Shown piece by piece: positions 34,405 to 43,043 of a stretch of DNA of 64,000 nt. The notes below the pieces were generated by a model. It had not been told where the DNA came from and did no database searches. It saw nothing but the letters and a program-made list of their open reading frames with translations. The stretch lies in assembly GCF_018613415.1 (NCBI RefSeq), contig NZ_JAGGQG010000019.1, positions 197,143 to 261,142 on the forward strand, written 5' to 3'. Position numbers and translations under genes: made by a program. This DNA is from Bacillus sp. ISL-18 (GTDB taxonomy: Bacteria; Bacillota; Bacilli; Bacillales; Cytobacillaceae). Every line of letters starts with the position of its first letter. Position 1 is the stretch's first letter.

Positions 34405-36156
34405 CTAGTCCACTAATTCCACCTCTAGCCATTTCCGTACACTGTTAATAAACCAAATCTTTGAGCTTTGCCGCAAGTCCTCCATTGTTAAGACTTTCTC
34501 ATGGATCTTTCCATCTTTGATTAATTTCTCTCGGAAGGTACCGGCCAGCAAGCCGCAGTTCACAGGCGGTGTCCATAATTCCCCCTCTATCTCCAAGACA
34601 AGGTTTCCATTCGTAAACTCCGTTAACTCCTCATTTCTATTCCTAAGTAATACATCAAAAACGTCCGCAGGCTTCGTTACCTGAAAATTAGTATAAACCG
34701 ATCGATTGGTTGTTTTGTGATAGTAAAACGGATTATCCATATCAATTGATTTATCGGCAAGTATAACCTTTATTGGGGCTGGCATAGGTAAGACCGGTTG
34801 TCCATCTAGTGTTACTTCACTTTCCTTATTTACCAAGAGCCGCACTTTTAACTTACCGATACAGTTTAACCGGGAGAATACATCCAATTCCCTCTGGATT
34901 TCCTCCATTTGAATAGAAAACCCAAAGTATTTGGCTGACTTTTTCAACCGCTCCATATGTTCATTTAATAAGAAATACTGACCGTTATCTAGGAGTAAGC
35001 TTTCTAATAGGTCAAACTCAGGTCTATCTTCCTCCAGTAAACTCGCTTTTGCAAGAACTTCTTCATATTCCCCTTCAGATGTAGAATCCCAAGTAATCCC
35101 TCCTCCTACCCCATAAGCTGCTCGACCGGATTGCTGATCAATCAAGACGGTTCTAATTGGAACATTAAATACTGCTTCTTTATTTGGAGATAGATAACCG
35201 ATGGCTCCACAATACACCTCACGCGGCTCCGGTTCCAAGTCCGCAATTATTTTCATCGTGCTGACCTTAGGTGCACCGGTTATCGATGCACATGGAAAGA
35301 GTGCCTTAAAAATATCAACAAACTCCGTCTTTTCAGCAACGGTTGCTGTTATAGTCGAAGTCATTTGATATACAGTTGGATAGGGTTCGATGTCATACAG
35401 TTTTGAGACTTTAACGGTCCCTAATTCCGCGATAACAGATAAATCATTTCGCAGCATATCGACAATCATGACATTTTCAGCTCGGTCTTTTTCGGAAAGG
35501 TAGAGTCCTCGGGCATTCGCCTCGTCCTCTTCAAAGGACTTCCCTCGTTTAATGGTCCCTTTCATTGGCCGAGTAGTAATCTTGTTACCCTCCAAACGAA
35601 AAAACAATTCAGGTGATGCCGATAAAATACTATGCACCCCCGTATTAATATACGCACAATAATCCGAAGTCTGTGCTTTTTTCAATCTCTCAAAAAAGGC
35701 ATAATCATCCCCTTGAAATTGACTATGCAGCCGGATTGTATAGTTTGTTTGATAGGTATCCCCTCTCTCAATCCCATGCTTTATCGCATGAATGGATTGA
35801 GTATATTCTTCTAAACTAACGGATGGCTCCCACTCTGTTAGTGTATAAGATCCTTGACTGCTAATGATTTCGCCGCCGGGTTCCGTAAAGATTCCAAACC
35901 ATAATAACGGCATTTTGCTGTCTGAATTTGTACTAAATGCAGCGTCAAATGCCGCCGCGCTTTCGTATGATAAAAATCCTGCGGCGTAGTAGCCATTATT
36001 TACTTCTTCCTGAACAAGCTGAAAACAAGGTAATACTTCCTCTATGGTTAATGCGGCTATCACTTTTTTTGGCTCTTTAAATATAAGGGGTTCAATTTTA
36101 CCGTCTCTATTAGCAAATTCAAAAACGATCCATGGTACTCTATGTTTTGTATCCAT
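34405..36156 (-). CDS. pabB: Aminodeoxychorismate synthase component I fused to aminodeoxychorismate lyase
   Basis: A 583-residue fusion. The N-terminal two thirds is a chorismate-utilising PabB domain (about 80-380, with SASPELFFRLEGNKITTRPMKGT, ASITGAPKVSTM and GVGGGITWDSTSEGEYEEVL). The C-terminal part (about 390-583) is a class IV aminotransferase-like PabC lyase domain (LNEHMERLKKSAKYFGF, TNGNLVLEIEGELWTPPVNCGLLAG). Together they would turn chorismate into p-aminobenzoate for folate synthesis, with a glutaminase from elsewhere. I chose ATG 36156 behind TTAAAGGAAGTTACG; the frame runs 22 codons further upstream with no ribosome binding site. It appears monocistronic. Confidence 0.9.
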   Translation of the reverse strand: MDTKHRVPWIVFEFANRDGKIEPLIFKEPKKVIAALTIEEVLPCFQLVQEEVNNGYYAAGFLSYESAAAFDAAFSTNSDSKMPLLWFGIFTEPGGEIISSQGSYTLTEWEPSVSLEEYTQSIHAIKHGIERGDTYQTNYTIRLHSQFQGDDYAFFERLKKAQTSDYCAYINTGVHSILSASPELFFRLEGNKITTRPMKGTIKRGKSFEEDEANARGLYLSEKDRAENVMIVDMLRNDLSVIAELGTVKVSKLYDIEPYPTVYQMTSTITATVAEKTEFVDIFKALFPCASITGAPKVSTMKIIADLEPEPREVYCGAIGYLSPNKEAVFNVPIRTVLIDQQSGRAAYGVGGGITWDSTSEGEYEEVLAKASLLEEDRPEFDLLESLLLDNGQYFLLNEHMERLKKSAKYFGFSIQMEEIQRELDVFSRLNCIGKLKVRLLVNKESEVTLDGQPVLPMPAPIKVILADKSIDMDNPFYYHKTTNRSVYTNFQVTKPADVFDVLLRNRNEELTEFTNGNLVLEIEGELWTPPVNCGLLAGTFREKLIKDGKIHEKVLTMEDLRQSSKIWFINSVRKWLEVELVD

Positions 36157-36296
36157 CGTAACTTCCTTTAATAATAATTTTATTACATTATAAATAGTGA
36201 CAATAATTAATCTGAAAAGCAACTCTTTTCCTTTTATTTTATCTACTATTATAATAGGTTATAGAGCATCGAAGAATTAAAAAGGAGCTAGTGAAT

Positions 36297-36758
36297 ATGA
36301 TTAATGTTTTATTTGTCTGCCTGGGGAACATTTGCCGTTCACCAATGGCGGAAGCCTTATTTCGTGACTTAGTAAAAAAAGAAGATTTATCTGACCAAAT
36401 AAAAGTCGATTCCGCTGCTACCAGTTCTTGGCACATTGGATCAGCACCCCATAAAGGAACCCTTGCAATTTTAAAGAAATATAACATCTCCGCCAATGGT
36501 CTGGTTGGACGACAATTAACAAAAAAGGATTTTGAAAAGTTCGATTATATTGTTGGAATGGATGAGAGTAATGTAATGAACATCTTCGAAATTACCGGAA
36601 AGCCTAAGCATCCCAAAATTCTTCGCTTGCTTGATTTAACGGAGCATAAAAAGGATGTGCCAGATCCCTATTACACTGGCGATTTTGAAGAAACCTACCA
36701 ATTAGTTTCCGAAGGATGCATGGCCTTACTGGAGAAAATTCATACCGAACATGCTTAA
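36297..36758 (+). CDS. Low-molecular-weight protein-tyrosine phosphatase
   Basis: A 153-residue cytosolic phosphatase. The P-loop VCLGNICRS at the very N-terminus contains the nucleophile Cys8 and Arg14, and the general acid lies in VPDPYYTGDFEET. It resembles B. subtilis YfkJ (stress-related) more than the capsule-linked YwlE, but this is from overall impression. ATG 36297 is nine bases after AAAAGGAG; a GTG at 36291 is too close to that site. It is divergent from pabBC and followed by an MFS gene 73 bases downstream. Confidence 0.92.
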   Translation: MINVLFVCLGNICRSPMAEALFRDLVKKEDLSDQIKVDSAATSSWHIGSAPHKGTLAILKKYNISANGLVGRQLTKKDFEKFDYIVGMDESNVMNIFEITGKPKHPKILRLLDLTEHKKDVPDPYYTGDFEETYQLVSEGCMALLEKIHTEHA

Positions 36759-36831
36759 GATTACCTTATTCAGCTACTTAGTTGCTGTTTAATGAGCCAA
36801 ATTAGATATATGAATTTTTGAGGTGAACTTC

Positions 36832-38001
36832 TTGGGGGAAAAATCCACTCGAATCTATCTATTATTTCTTTGTTTATACGCCGTCTCCTATATGGGTAAT
36901 GCCGTTTACGGTACATTTATGCCTGTCTACTTAAAAAGTATTGGCTTAAGTCAGACATCCATTGCTACCCTATTAAGCTTCGGCCCATTGATTGCGGTTC
37001 TGGCGCAGCCACTTTGGGGAAGTATCGGCGACCGGGCAGAAAGCAAAAACCGTGTTCTTCAGGTCTTGTCATTAGGAAGTTCGGTTTCCATCCTGTTCCT
37101 CCCGATATCTAATCAGTACCTTTATTTATTGACGATTATTTGTGTGGTCACCTTTTTTCAAACGTCGATCAATCCCTTAAGTGACGCCATTACATTAGAA
37201 CATCTAGCCCGGACAAAATGGAACTTCGGACCGATCCGATTGGCTGGTACCATCGGTTTTGCTATTATGTCTGTTGCTTTTGGGATCGTCGCAAAAAAGA
37301 ATATTAATAGTATCTCGATCGTTTATTCACTAGTGATGCTATTTACGCTGATCATCTGTACGCAATTGCCTAAAATAAAAGGTCATCAGTCTAGTAAAAA
37401 CAAGGTTTCTCTCTCAGTTTTATTAAAAAACAGAAAACTTATGTTGTTTACCTTATTAAATTTTATCGTTCAAATTACCCTTGGGTATTATTACTCTTTT
37501 TTCCCTATTTATTTTAATCAGCTAGGAGCAGATAATCGTTTGCTTGGCTGGTCGATGCTTTTTTCATCGATAAGCGAACTGCCTTTCTTACTTTATGGCC
37601 ATAAAATCATCGAGAGATTTGGTATTCCTGTTGTCTTGGTTGCAACTGCTTTTTTCGCTGGACTGCGCTGGCTGTTCTTTTATTTTGTTCACAATCCGTA
37701 TCTGGTCCTGCCGATTCAAATGCTGCATGGATTAATTTTTATCGTATTATCCGTAACCCTTGCGATCTACATCAATCAAGAAGTTCCCAAAGAACTAAAG
37801 GCCTCTGGGCAAACGCTGAACGGTTTGCTAAGTTTAGGTTTGGCTAGAATTATAGGCAGCATGGCAGGCGGGATTGCCAGTGAATATATCGGGATGCGGG
37901 AAGTATTTTTATACAATGCAATGGTTGCTTTCCTTACCTTTTTGGTATTTATCTTTATTTTCTTAAAAGAATCGAGAACCGTACAAAAGGCGACGGTTTA
38001 A
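36832..38001 (+). CDS. MFS transporter (MFS_1-like)
   Basis: A 389-residue membrane protein with about 12 helices, resembling the LacY/HcaT-like MFS group (AVSYMGNAVYGTFMPVYLKSIGLSQTSIATLLSFGPLIAVLAQPLWG near the start, and RLAGTIGFAIMSV in helix 5). TTG 36832 is taken as start, six bases after GAGGTG; GTG 36823 is possible but overlaps that site. It could be co-transcribed with the phosphatase. The substrate is unknown; related proteins carry sugars or nucleosides. Confidence 0.82.
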   Translation: MGEKSTRIYLLFLCLYAVSYMGNAVYGTFMPVYLKSIGLSQTSIATLLSFGPLIAVLAQPLWGSIGDRAESKNRVLQVLSLGSSVSILFLPISNQYLYLLTIICVVTFFQTSINPLSDAITLEHLARTKWNFGPIRLAGTIGFAIMSVAFGIVAKKNINSISIVYSLVMLFTLIICTQLPKIKGHQSSKNKVSLSVLLKNRKLMLFTLLNFIVQITLGYYYSFFPIYFNQLGADNRLLGWSMLFSSISELPFLLYGHKIIERFGIPVVLVATAFFAGLRWLFFYFVHNPYLVLPIQMLHGLIFIVLSVTLAIYINQEVPKELKASGQTLNGLLSLGLARIIGSMAGGIASEYIGMREVFLYNAMVAFLTFLVFIFIFLKESRTVQKATV

Positions 38002-38043
38002 CCATGCAATATTCTATAGCAAGTCATTCCTCACATTTATCCA

Positions 38044-38103
38044 AAAAAAGCTGCCTCAAAGAAGTTGTCCAGCAACTTGCTTTGGGCAGTCTCTTTTTTT
38101 GGT
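38044..38103 (+). terminator. Terminator of the phosphatase/MFS genes
   Basis: A long stem (GCTGCC-CAAAG-GTTG paired with CAAC-CTTTG-GGCAGTC) followed by seven T. Confidence 0.85.
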
Positions 38104-38184
38104 CTTTTTTTGCGTCTATAAGTGGCAACCGCTTATTCGAATGGTTGTCCCCAAAGGTTCTACCCCAGAGACAACTAACAAGTT

Positions 38185-39108
38185 TTAAAATAAGATTCCT
38201 GACAAATACACAGTAGTTGTCACCGTAATCATGCTAAGTATAGTGGACATCAAAACGACTTGAGCTGCAAATTCAGGATGATTTCCATACTCCAATGCAA
38301 ATAGAGCACTATTCCTCGAGGTAGGAAAAGAGCTTGCAATAAACAACGCCTGTGCCGTGGTTCCCTCCAATTTCAATGTTGTAATAATAGCCATCGCGAT
38401 CAACGGCGAGAGAATTAAACGGCCCAACAGACTTAAAAATAGCGGTAAAGACAATCGCCTTATCTTTATATAAGCACTTTGTGCACCAAGAGTAACTAAC
38501 GCCACTGCTAAGAACGCATTGGACGTATTATGGATCGGTGTCCAAATAAAATTCGGAATTTTAACATGGCAGGAATGAAGAATCAAACCTAATAGAAATG
38601 CATAAATAACAGGATTCTTTAGAAATTCCTTTAATGCACCAAATCCTCTTTGATCAACTGAAACCGAATTAAACAACCCATAGGTATAAGTTAATAAATT
38701 TTGGAAAATCATCACGACAATCTGAATGGAGGCCCCTAATGGGTTATGTTGAAAAACCAACTGACTTACTGGCAAGCCAAAGTTACCGGCATTATTTAGA
38801 ACGATACTATTTTTAAAGGTAGCGGCTAGTCCGTTTTCAAACTTGGCTGCCTTTGATATCACTGCACTTATGATCATTAAACATGTACATTGGATAACTA
38901 AAAAACCAATAATATGTACAAGCGTTTTTCCGCCAACATTATTTTGATAAATATTTACAAAACCAACGGAAGGCATTAGAAAATACGTATTTAATTTGGA
39001 TAATGTGCTCATATCAAACTTAAATTTCCGATGCAGCATTACACCTGCTGCAATTAAAAGAAATACTGGTAAAACCACATTTAATAAAATGAGAAAAAAG
39101 ACTTCCAT
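38185..39108 (-). CDS. AEC-family (auxin efflux carrier-like) transporter
   Basis: A 307-residue protein with about ten membrane helices in two five-helix halves, as in the AEC family (MdcF, YwkB-type). Helix 1 NVVLPVFLLIAAGVML and the broken-helix region NNAGNFGLPVSQLVF are typical. Bacterial members carry malonate, malate or other carboxylates. Adjacent to a CitM-type transporter but separated by a terminator. ATG 39108 follows TAGGAGAGTCAT. Confidence 0.88.
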   Translation of the reverse strand: MEVFFLILLNVVLPVFLLIAAGVMLHRKFKFDMSTLSKLNTYFLMPSVGFVNIYQNNVGGKTLVHIIGFLVIQCTCLMIISAVISKAAKFENGLAATFKNSIVLNNAGNFGLPVSQLVFQHNPLGASIQIVVMIFQNLLTYTYGLFNSVSVDQRGFGALKEFLKNPVIYAFLLGLILHSCHVKIPNFIWTPIHNTSNAFLAVALVTLGAQSAYIKIRRLSLPLFLSLLGRLILSPLIAMAIITTLKLEGTTAQALFIASSFPTSRNSALFALEYGNHPEFAAQVVLMSTILSMITVTTTVYLSGILF

Positions 39109-39131
39109 ATGACTCTCCTATTTATTAAGAC

Positions 39132-39169
39132 AAAATCCAAAAGCCCCCATCAAGGAGCTTCTGGATTTT
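39132..39169 (-). terminator. Terminator of citM-like gene
   Basis: Arms AAAATCCAGAAGC and GCTTTTGGATTTT on the minus strand, just past the transporter stop codon. Confidence 0.8.
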
Positions 39170-39179
39170 AACTAGATGT

Positions 39180-40472
39180 TTAGATTGGTATGATAGATAG
39201 TACCAGTGCGACTAGAATCATCACTGCTGTCGAACCGCAAGCCCATTTTAAAAAGGAGCGCTGCAAATCTCCGAAATCTGCTCCAACCATACCGACGAGT
39301 AGATAAGTAGAAGGGACTAACGGACTTAATAAATGGACTGGTAATCCTAATAATGACGCCCGGCCAATCATGGCCGGATCAATACCATAGCCATTAGCCG
39401 CTTTTGCAAGTAGTGGTAGCACCCCGTAGTAAAAAGCATCATTTGACATAAAGAATGTAAAGGGGGCACTAATAATCGCTGTAATCAGAGCAAAATGAGA
39501 GCCCAAGTCTGCTGGAATATGCGTAATCATCGAATTCGCCATCGCATCCACCATTTTGGTTCCAGCAAGAATTCCTGTAAAGATACCAGCTGCAAAAACC
39601 ATTGATACTACCGACAAAGCATTATCTGCATAGTGCATGATCCGTTCTTTTTGTTCATGGATATTTGGATAATTAATCGTAATAGCAATCGCGAATCCAA
39701 TCATAAATAAGACGGTACTCGGAAGTAATTCCTCAATAAGCGCCACTAACAGGAGGATGGTAAGAAGGTAGTTTACAATAATTAGCTTTGGACGTTTAAG
39801 GTAAGCATCCTCTGTTGTTGCTGCCATCATCGAAAGAGTACTATAATCGATTTCTAAAACACCAATGCGCTGTCGTTCTTTTCTTCCTAGACAAAACGCC
39901 ATGAACAATACAAACAGCACACCGCCTGCCATACTCGGAATAACTGGGGTAAAGATATCACCCATTTCCAGATGAAGTGCTGTCATGGCTCTAGCAGTAG
40001 GTCCTCCCCATGGAAGGAGATTCATTACACCAGAAGCAGAGACCGCTATTCCAGCAAGGACTAAGGGTTTCATACCAATCCGTTTATACAATGGAAGCAT
40101 GGCTGAAATCGTAATCATATAGGTAGTAGTTCCATCTCCATCAAGAGAGATTAATAAGGCAAGGACGGCTGTTCCGATGGCTATTTTTACAGGGTCCCCT
40201 TTTACAAGTTTTAAGATTGTTGAAATAATTGGATCAAAAACCCCAGCATCAATCATAATTCCGAAAAAGAGTATTGCAAATAAAATCATGATTCCCGTTG
40301 GTGCGACACTTTTGATTCCTTCAAGTGCCATTGGTCCCAGTTCTTTGCCGAATCCCCCAATTAAGGCAAAGACAACAGGCACTACCATTAATGCAATCAT
40401 GGCAGATAGACGTTTGGTCATAATCAAAATCATAAAAATAAGTATCATTAAAAAACCCAGAATTGCTAACAT
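39180..40472 (-). CDS. CitMHS-family metal-citrate:proton symporter
   Basis: A 430-residue transporter with about 12 helices, of the CitM/CitH/CitN type that takes up citrate complexed with Mg2+ or Ca2+. Conserved elements include LISLDGDGTTTYMITISAMLPLY, MNLLPWGGPTARA and the helical re-entrant FFMSNDAFYYGVLPLL. It lies 165 bases downstream of a CitST-like two-component system, as citM does in B. subtilis, and has a cre site in its upstream region. Whether it prefers the Mg or Ca complex cannot be read from sequence here. ATG 40472 follows AAGGGGTGGGAAA. Confidence 0.93.
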   Translation of the reverse strand: MLAILGFLMILIFMILIMTKRLSAMIALMVVPVVFALIGGFGKELGPMALEGIKSVAPTGIMILFAILFFGIMIDAGVFDPIISTILKLVKGDPVKIAIGTAVLALLISLDGDGTTTYMITISAMLPLYKRIGMKPLVLAGIAVSASGVMNLLPWGGPTARAMTALHLEMGDIFTPVIPSMAGGVLFVLFMAFCLGRKERQRIGVLEIDYSTLSMMAATTEDAYLKRPKLIIVNYLLTILLLVALIEELLPSTVLFMIGFAIAITINYPNIHEQKERIMHYADNALSVVSMVFAAGIFTGILAGTKMVDAMANSMITHIPADLGSHFALITAIISAPFTFFMSNDAFYYGVLPLLAKAANGYGIDPAMIGRASLLGLPVHLLSPLVPSTYLLVGMVGADFGDLQRSFLKWACGSTAVMILVALVLSIIPI

Positions 40473-40521
40473 TTTCCCACCCCTTTTGTTTGTAAATTTA
40501 TAATAGTCTAATTATTGGAGG

Positions 40522-40536
40522 TTGAAAACGATTACA
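40522..40536 (-). promoter_or_regulatory. cre site (CcpA operator) before the citrate transporter
   Basis: TTGAAAACGATTACA fits WTGNAANCGNWNNCW throughout, 50-64 bases upstream of the start codon. CcpA repression of citM is established in B. subtilis, which supports it. Confidence 0.75.
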
Positions 40537-40604
40537 AAATTAAGTTTTTTAAGTAATTTAAAGTGTATTTTGTACATATTGTTCACGGTTCCCCTGCATT
40601 TGAA

Positions 40605-40637
40605 CAAAAAATAAGAAGATGCCCTTTGGCACCTTCA
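40605..40637 (-). terminator. Terminator after the CitT-like regulator
   Basis: Arms GAAGGTGCC and GGCATCTTC with a T-rich tail on the minus strand; it separates the regulatory genes from the transporter. Confidence 0.75.
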
Positions 40638-41321
40638 CTACTTTGGATAATACTTTCTTTCTGGTCTTCCTACAATTCCATAGACCACTTCCGCTTTAGC
40701 TTCATTAATCGAGGACAGATACTCTAAATAACGGCGAGCAGTAATCCGGGAGGCACCAATTTCCTTCCCCACTTCTTCAGCGGATAGTCCATGGTTTTTA
40801 TTCAGAAGGACGTTTTCCACCTTACTTAAGGTAATCTCATCAATCCCTTTAGGTAAACCATTCCCTTTTCCCACATTTTCGGTCTCTTTTTTGCCAAACA
40901 ATAGGTCAACATAGTGCTGATTTATTTCCTGTTCAGAAATTAATAGTGTGTATTTTTTTACATATTCTAAAATAACTTCATCAAATCGTTCCCTGTTCAC
41001 TGGCTTAATTAAATAATTCTCTACCCCATAGCTTAATGCTTTTTCAACAAAAAGCTTATCAGTTGCAGCGGTTATCATAATAATACTTACTTTGGGAAAC
41101 CGTTCTCTTATAATCGGAAGCAGCTCTGTTCCAAGCATATCAGGCATATACACATCTAGAAGCAATAAATCTAGGGATTCCTCTGTCAGCAATTTCAATG
41201 TCTCAACCCCGTTTAATGCTTTTCCAATTACTTCAATATCCTTAAACTTTTTTAAAAATTTTTCATGGATCTCGGCAACTCGAAAATCATCTTCGGCTAT
41301 CGCTGCTTTTATCTTATGCAC
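40638..41321 (-). CDS. citT: CitT-like response regulator
   Basis: A 227-residue regulator with receiver domain (AEDD pocket, phospho-acceptor Asp56 in LLLLDVYMPDMLG, Lys in YLIKPVNRERF) and a C-terminal helix-turn-helix (GLSAEEVGKEIGASRITARRYLEYL). GTG 41321 is chosen: it follows AGGAG by eight bases and overlaps the kinase 3' end by 8 bases. A longer frame to 41399 lies within the kinase gene. It probably activates the citrate transporter gene downstream. It is a paralogue of the regulator at 17650. Confidence 0.9.
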   Translation of the reverse strand: MHKIKAAIAEDDFRVAEIHEKFLKKFKDIEVIGKALNGVETLKLLTEESLDLLLLDVYMPDMLGTELLPIIRERFPKVSIIMITAATDKLFVEKALSYGVENYLIKPVNRERFDEVILEYVKKYTLLISEQEINQHYVDLLFGKKETENVGKGNGLPKGIDEITLSKVENVLLNKNHGLSAEEVGKEIGASRITARRYLEYLSSINEAKAEVVYGIVGRPERKYYPK

Positions 41322-42921
41322 GTCCTTGACTCCTCTCATCTTGCTTAGGAAGATACACGGTAAAGATCGTTCCACTGTCCGGGTTAGTTTGGACCTCAAT
41401 CATTCCATTCATCTCGACCACTGCTTCTTCCGCATTGGATAGTCCAAAGCCCCTCGGCTTATCCCCATTTTTCAAAGTAAATCCCCGCTCAAATAATTGG
41501 GGAATATCATTTTCACTAATCCCTCTCCCATTATCTGAAACTTCAAAAATGATATCACTGCCAATATCTGTGGCAAAAAATTTAACAATAGGAGGATTAC
41601 TCTCAGTGACAGCCTCAAAGGCATTATCAATTAAATTACCCAAGATCACAATCAAATTAGATAGCTTCATATGGGTTGGCAAATGGTCTAAATAACTTTC
41701 AGTAACAATCTCAAACTTTATCTTTTTTTCTGAAGCTTTTCCTAATTTCCCCAATAAAATTGCTTGGACTTTAGAATCTTTAATCTGGTTAAATAAAATC
41801 GTATTTTGAACTTGTAAAATCTGTGTTTCCGCTTGGATCATCGCAATCGCCTGTTCAAATTCACCGAGTTGAAGCAAGCCTGATAACACATACAATTTGT
41901 TCGTATACTCGTGGGTTTGAGCACGAAGATCCTCCGAATAGCTCTTTACTTCTGATATCGTGTTGACCATTTGCTCAATTTCCGTTTTATCACGAAAAGA
42001 AGCCACCACCCCGCTGATTCCGTTTTCATCAAAAAGAGGCGTGCAATTGACGATGACCGTTTTATCTTTCCAAATTAATTCTTTATCAACGACCGGATTT
42101 CCCGCATTTAACACTTCATATAAATAGTCTGAAGGAAAGAGACCCTCGACCTTTATATGGCGGACCGAGCCTTTAATATGTAATAGTTTTTTTGCAGGCT
42201 GATTCATCATGGTAATGAATCCATCTTTATTAATGGCTAATATTCCTTCTTTTACACCGTGGAGAACTGCGTTTTTTTCTTTATAGAGTGCGGCGATTTC
42301 ATATGGTTCGAGACCTAGTGTATCTTTACGAATATCCCTGCCTAGCAGCATACTTCCGAAAAAAGAAATGAATAGAGCAACAATCGAGACTAAGAGTACT
42401 TTTTTGATATTTTTGGTGATTTGCTGGTTTACATCTTCTAATAGAAATCCCACTGATACGACCCCTATCACTTCCCCACTTTTATTTAGGATCGGTGATT
42501 TCCCTCTAATCGAAGGACCTAGTGAACCCTTTGCTTTGGAAACATAATACTCCCCTTTTTTAATCGCCTTATCATTGTCTCCGCCCTTCATTTTTTTTCC
42601 GATCATCGATTTTAATGGGTGTGAATACCTTGTCCCATCCAGGTTTCCTACTACCACAAATTCAGCACCCGTTTCTTTTCGGATTTTTTCTGCTAAGGGC
42701 TGAATGGTTTTTGATGGATTACTAGATTCGAAACTTTCAATAATTGTTGGCATAAAGGAGACTGTTTTTGAAATTTCGAGTGCCAATTTCCCCTTGTTTT
42801 CCTCTATTTGCTTACTTTCCATATAGCTATAAAATGCGGTCATCAGCAGGATTAATAATAATCCCAATAATAGGGCCAGCCCAAAGATTTTTGTCTGCAA
42901 CGATAGATGTTTAGTTTTCAG
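41314..42921 (-). CDS. citS: CitS-like sensor histidine kinase
   Basis: A 535-residue sensor with the same plan as the kinase at 18317: two membrane helices around an extracytoplasmic PAS-like domain (RYSHPLKSMIG, SLGPSIRGKSPI), a cytoplasmic PAS domain, the phospho-acceptor His in LRAQTHEYTNKLYVLSGLLQLG, and an ATPase domain (NLIDNAFEAV, GFGLSNAEEAV). It likely senses citrate. The best ribosome binding site, AAAAGGAGG, is placed 8 bases before a CTG at 42921, giving an N-terminus that continues into SLQTKIFG; the alternative TTG at 42900 has no site close by. CTG initiation is rare, so the start is uncertain. Confidence 0.9.
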   Translation of the reverse strand: MKTKHLSLQTKIFGLALLLGLLLILLMTAFYSYMESKQIEENKGKLALEISKTVSFMPTIIESFESSNPSKTIQPLAEKIRKETGAEFVVVGNLDGTRYSHPLKSMIGKKMKGGDNDKAIKKGEYYVSKAKGSLGPSIRGKSPILNKSGEVIGVVSVGFLLEDVNQQITKNIKKVLLVSIVALFISFFGSMLLGRDIRKDTLGLEPYEIAALYKEKNAVLHGVKEGILAINKDGFITMMNQPAKKLLHIKGSVRHIKVEGLFPSDYLYEVLNAGNPVVDKELIWKDKTVIVNCTPLFDENGISGVVASFRDKTEIEQMVNTISEVKSYSEDLRAQTHEYTNKLYVLSGLLQLGEFEQAIAMIQAETQILQVQNTILFNQIKDSKVQAILLGKLGKASEKKIKFEIVTESYLDHLPTHMKLSNLIVILGNLIDNAFEAVTESNPPIVKFFATDIGSDIIFEVSDNGRGISENDIPQLFERGFTLKNGDKPRGFGLSNAEEAVVEMNGMIEVQTNPDSGTIFTVYLPKQDERSQGRA

Positions 42922-43004
42922 GCCACATTCCTCCTTTTTGAACCTCCGCCGTAAAACATGATTTTATTATAACTTTAGTTGCTATAAATTTCTTTTGAAA
43001 AACG

Positions 43005-43033
43005 AAAAAAAACTATCATTTTGATAGTTTCTC
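43005..43033 (-). terminator. Terminator of the tandem prenyl-synthase gene
   Basis: Stem AACTATCA/TGATAGTT with a 3-base loop and a T-run on the minus strand. Confidence 0.75.
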
Positions 43034-43043
43034 ATCTGTCCAT

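Noticed and set aside
38004..38216. 70-codon frame after the MFS gene
   Set aside because: It spans the strong terminator at 38044-38103 and part of the AEC gene on the other strand, and has no ribosome binding site.
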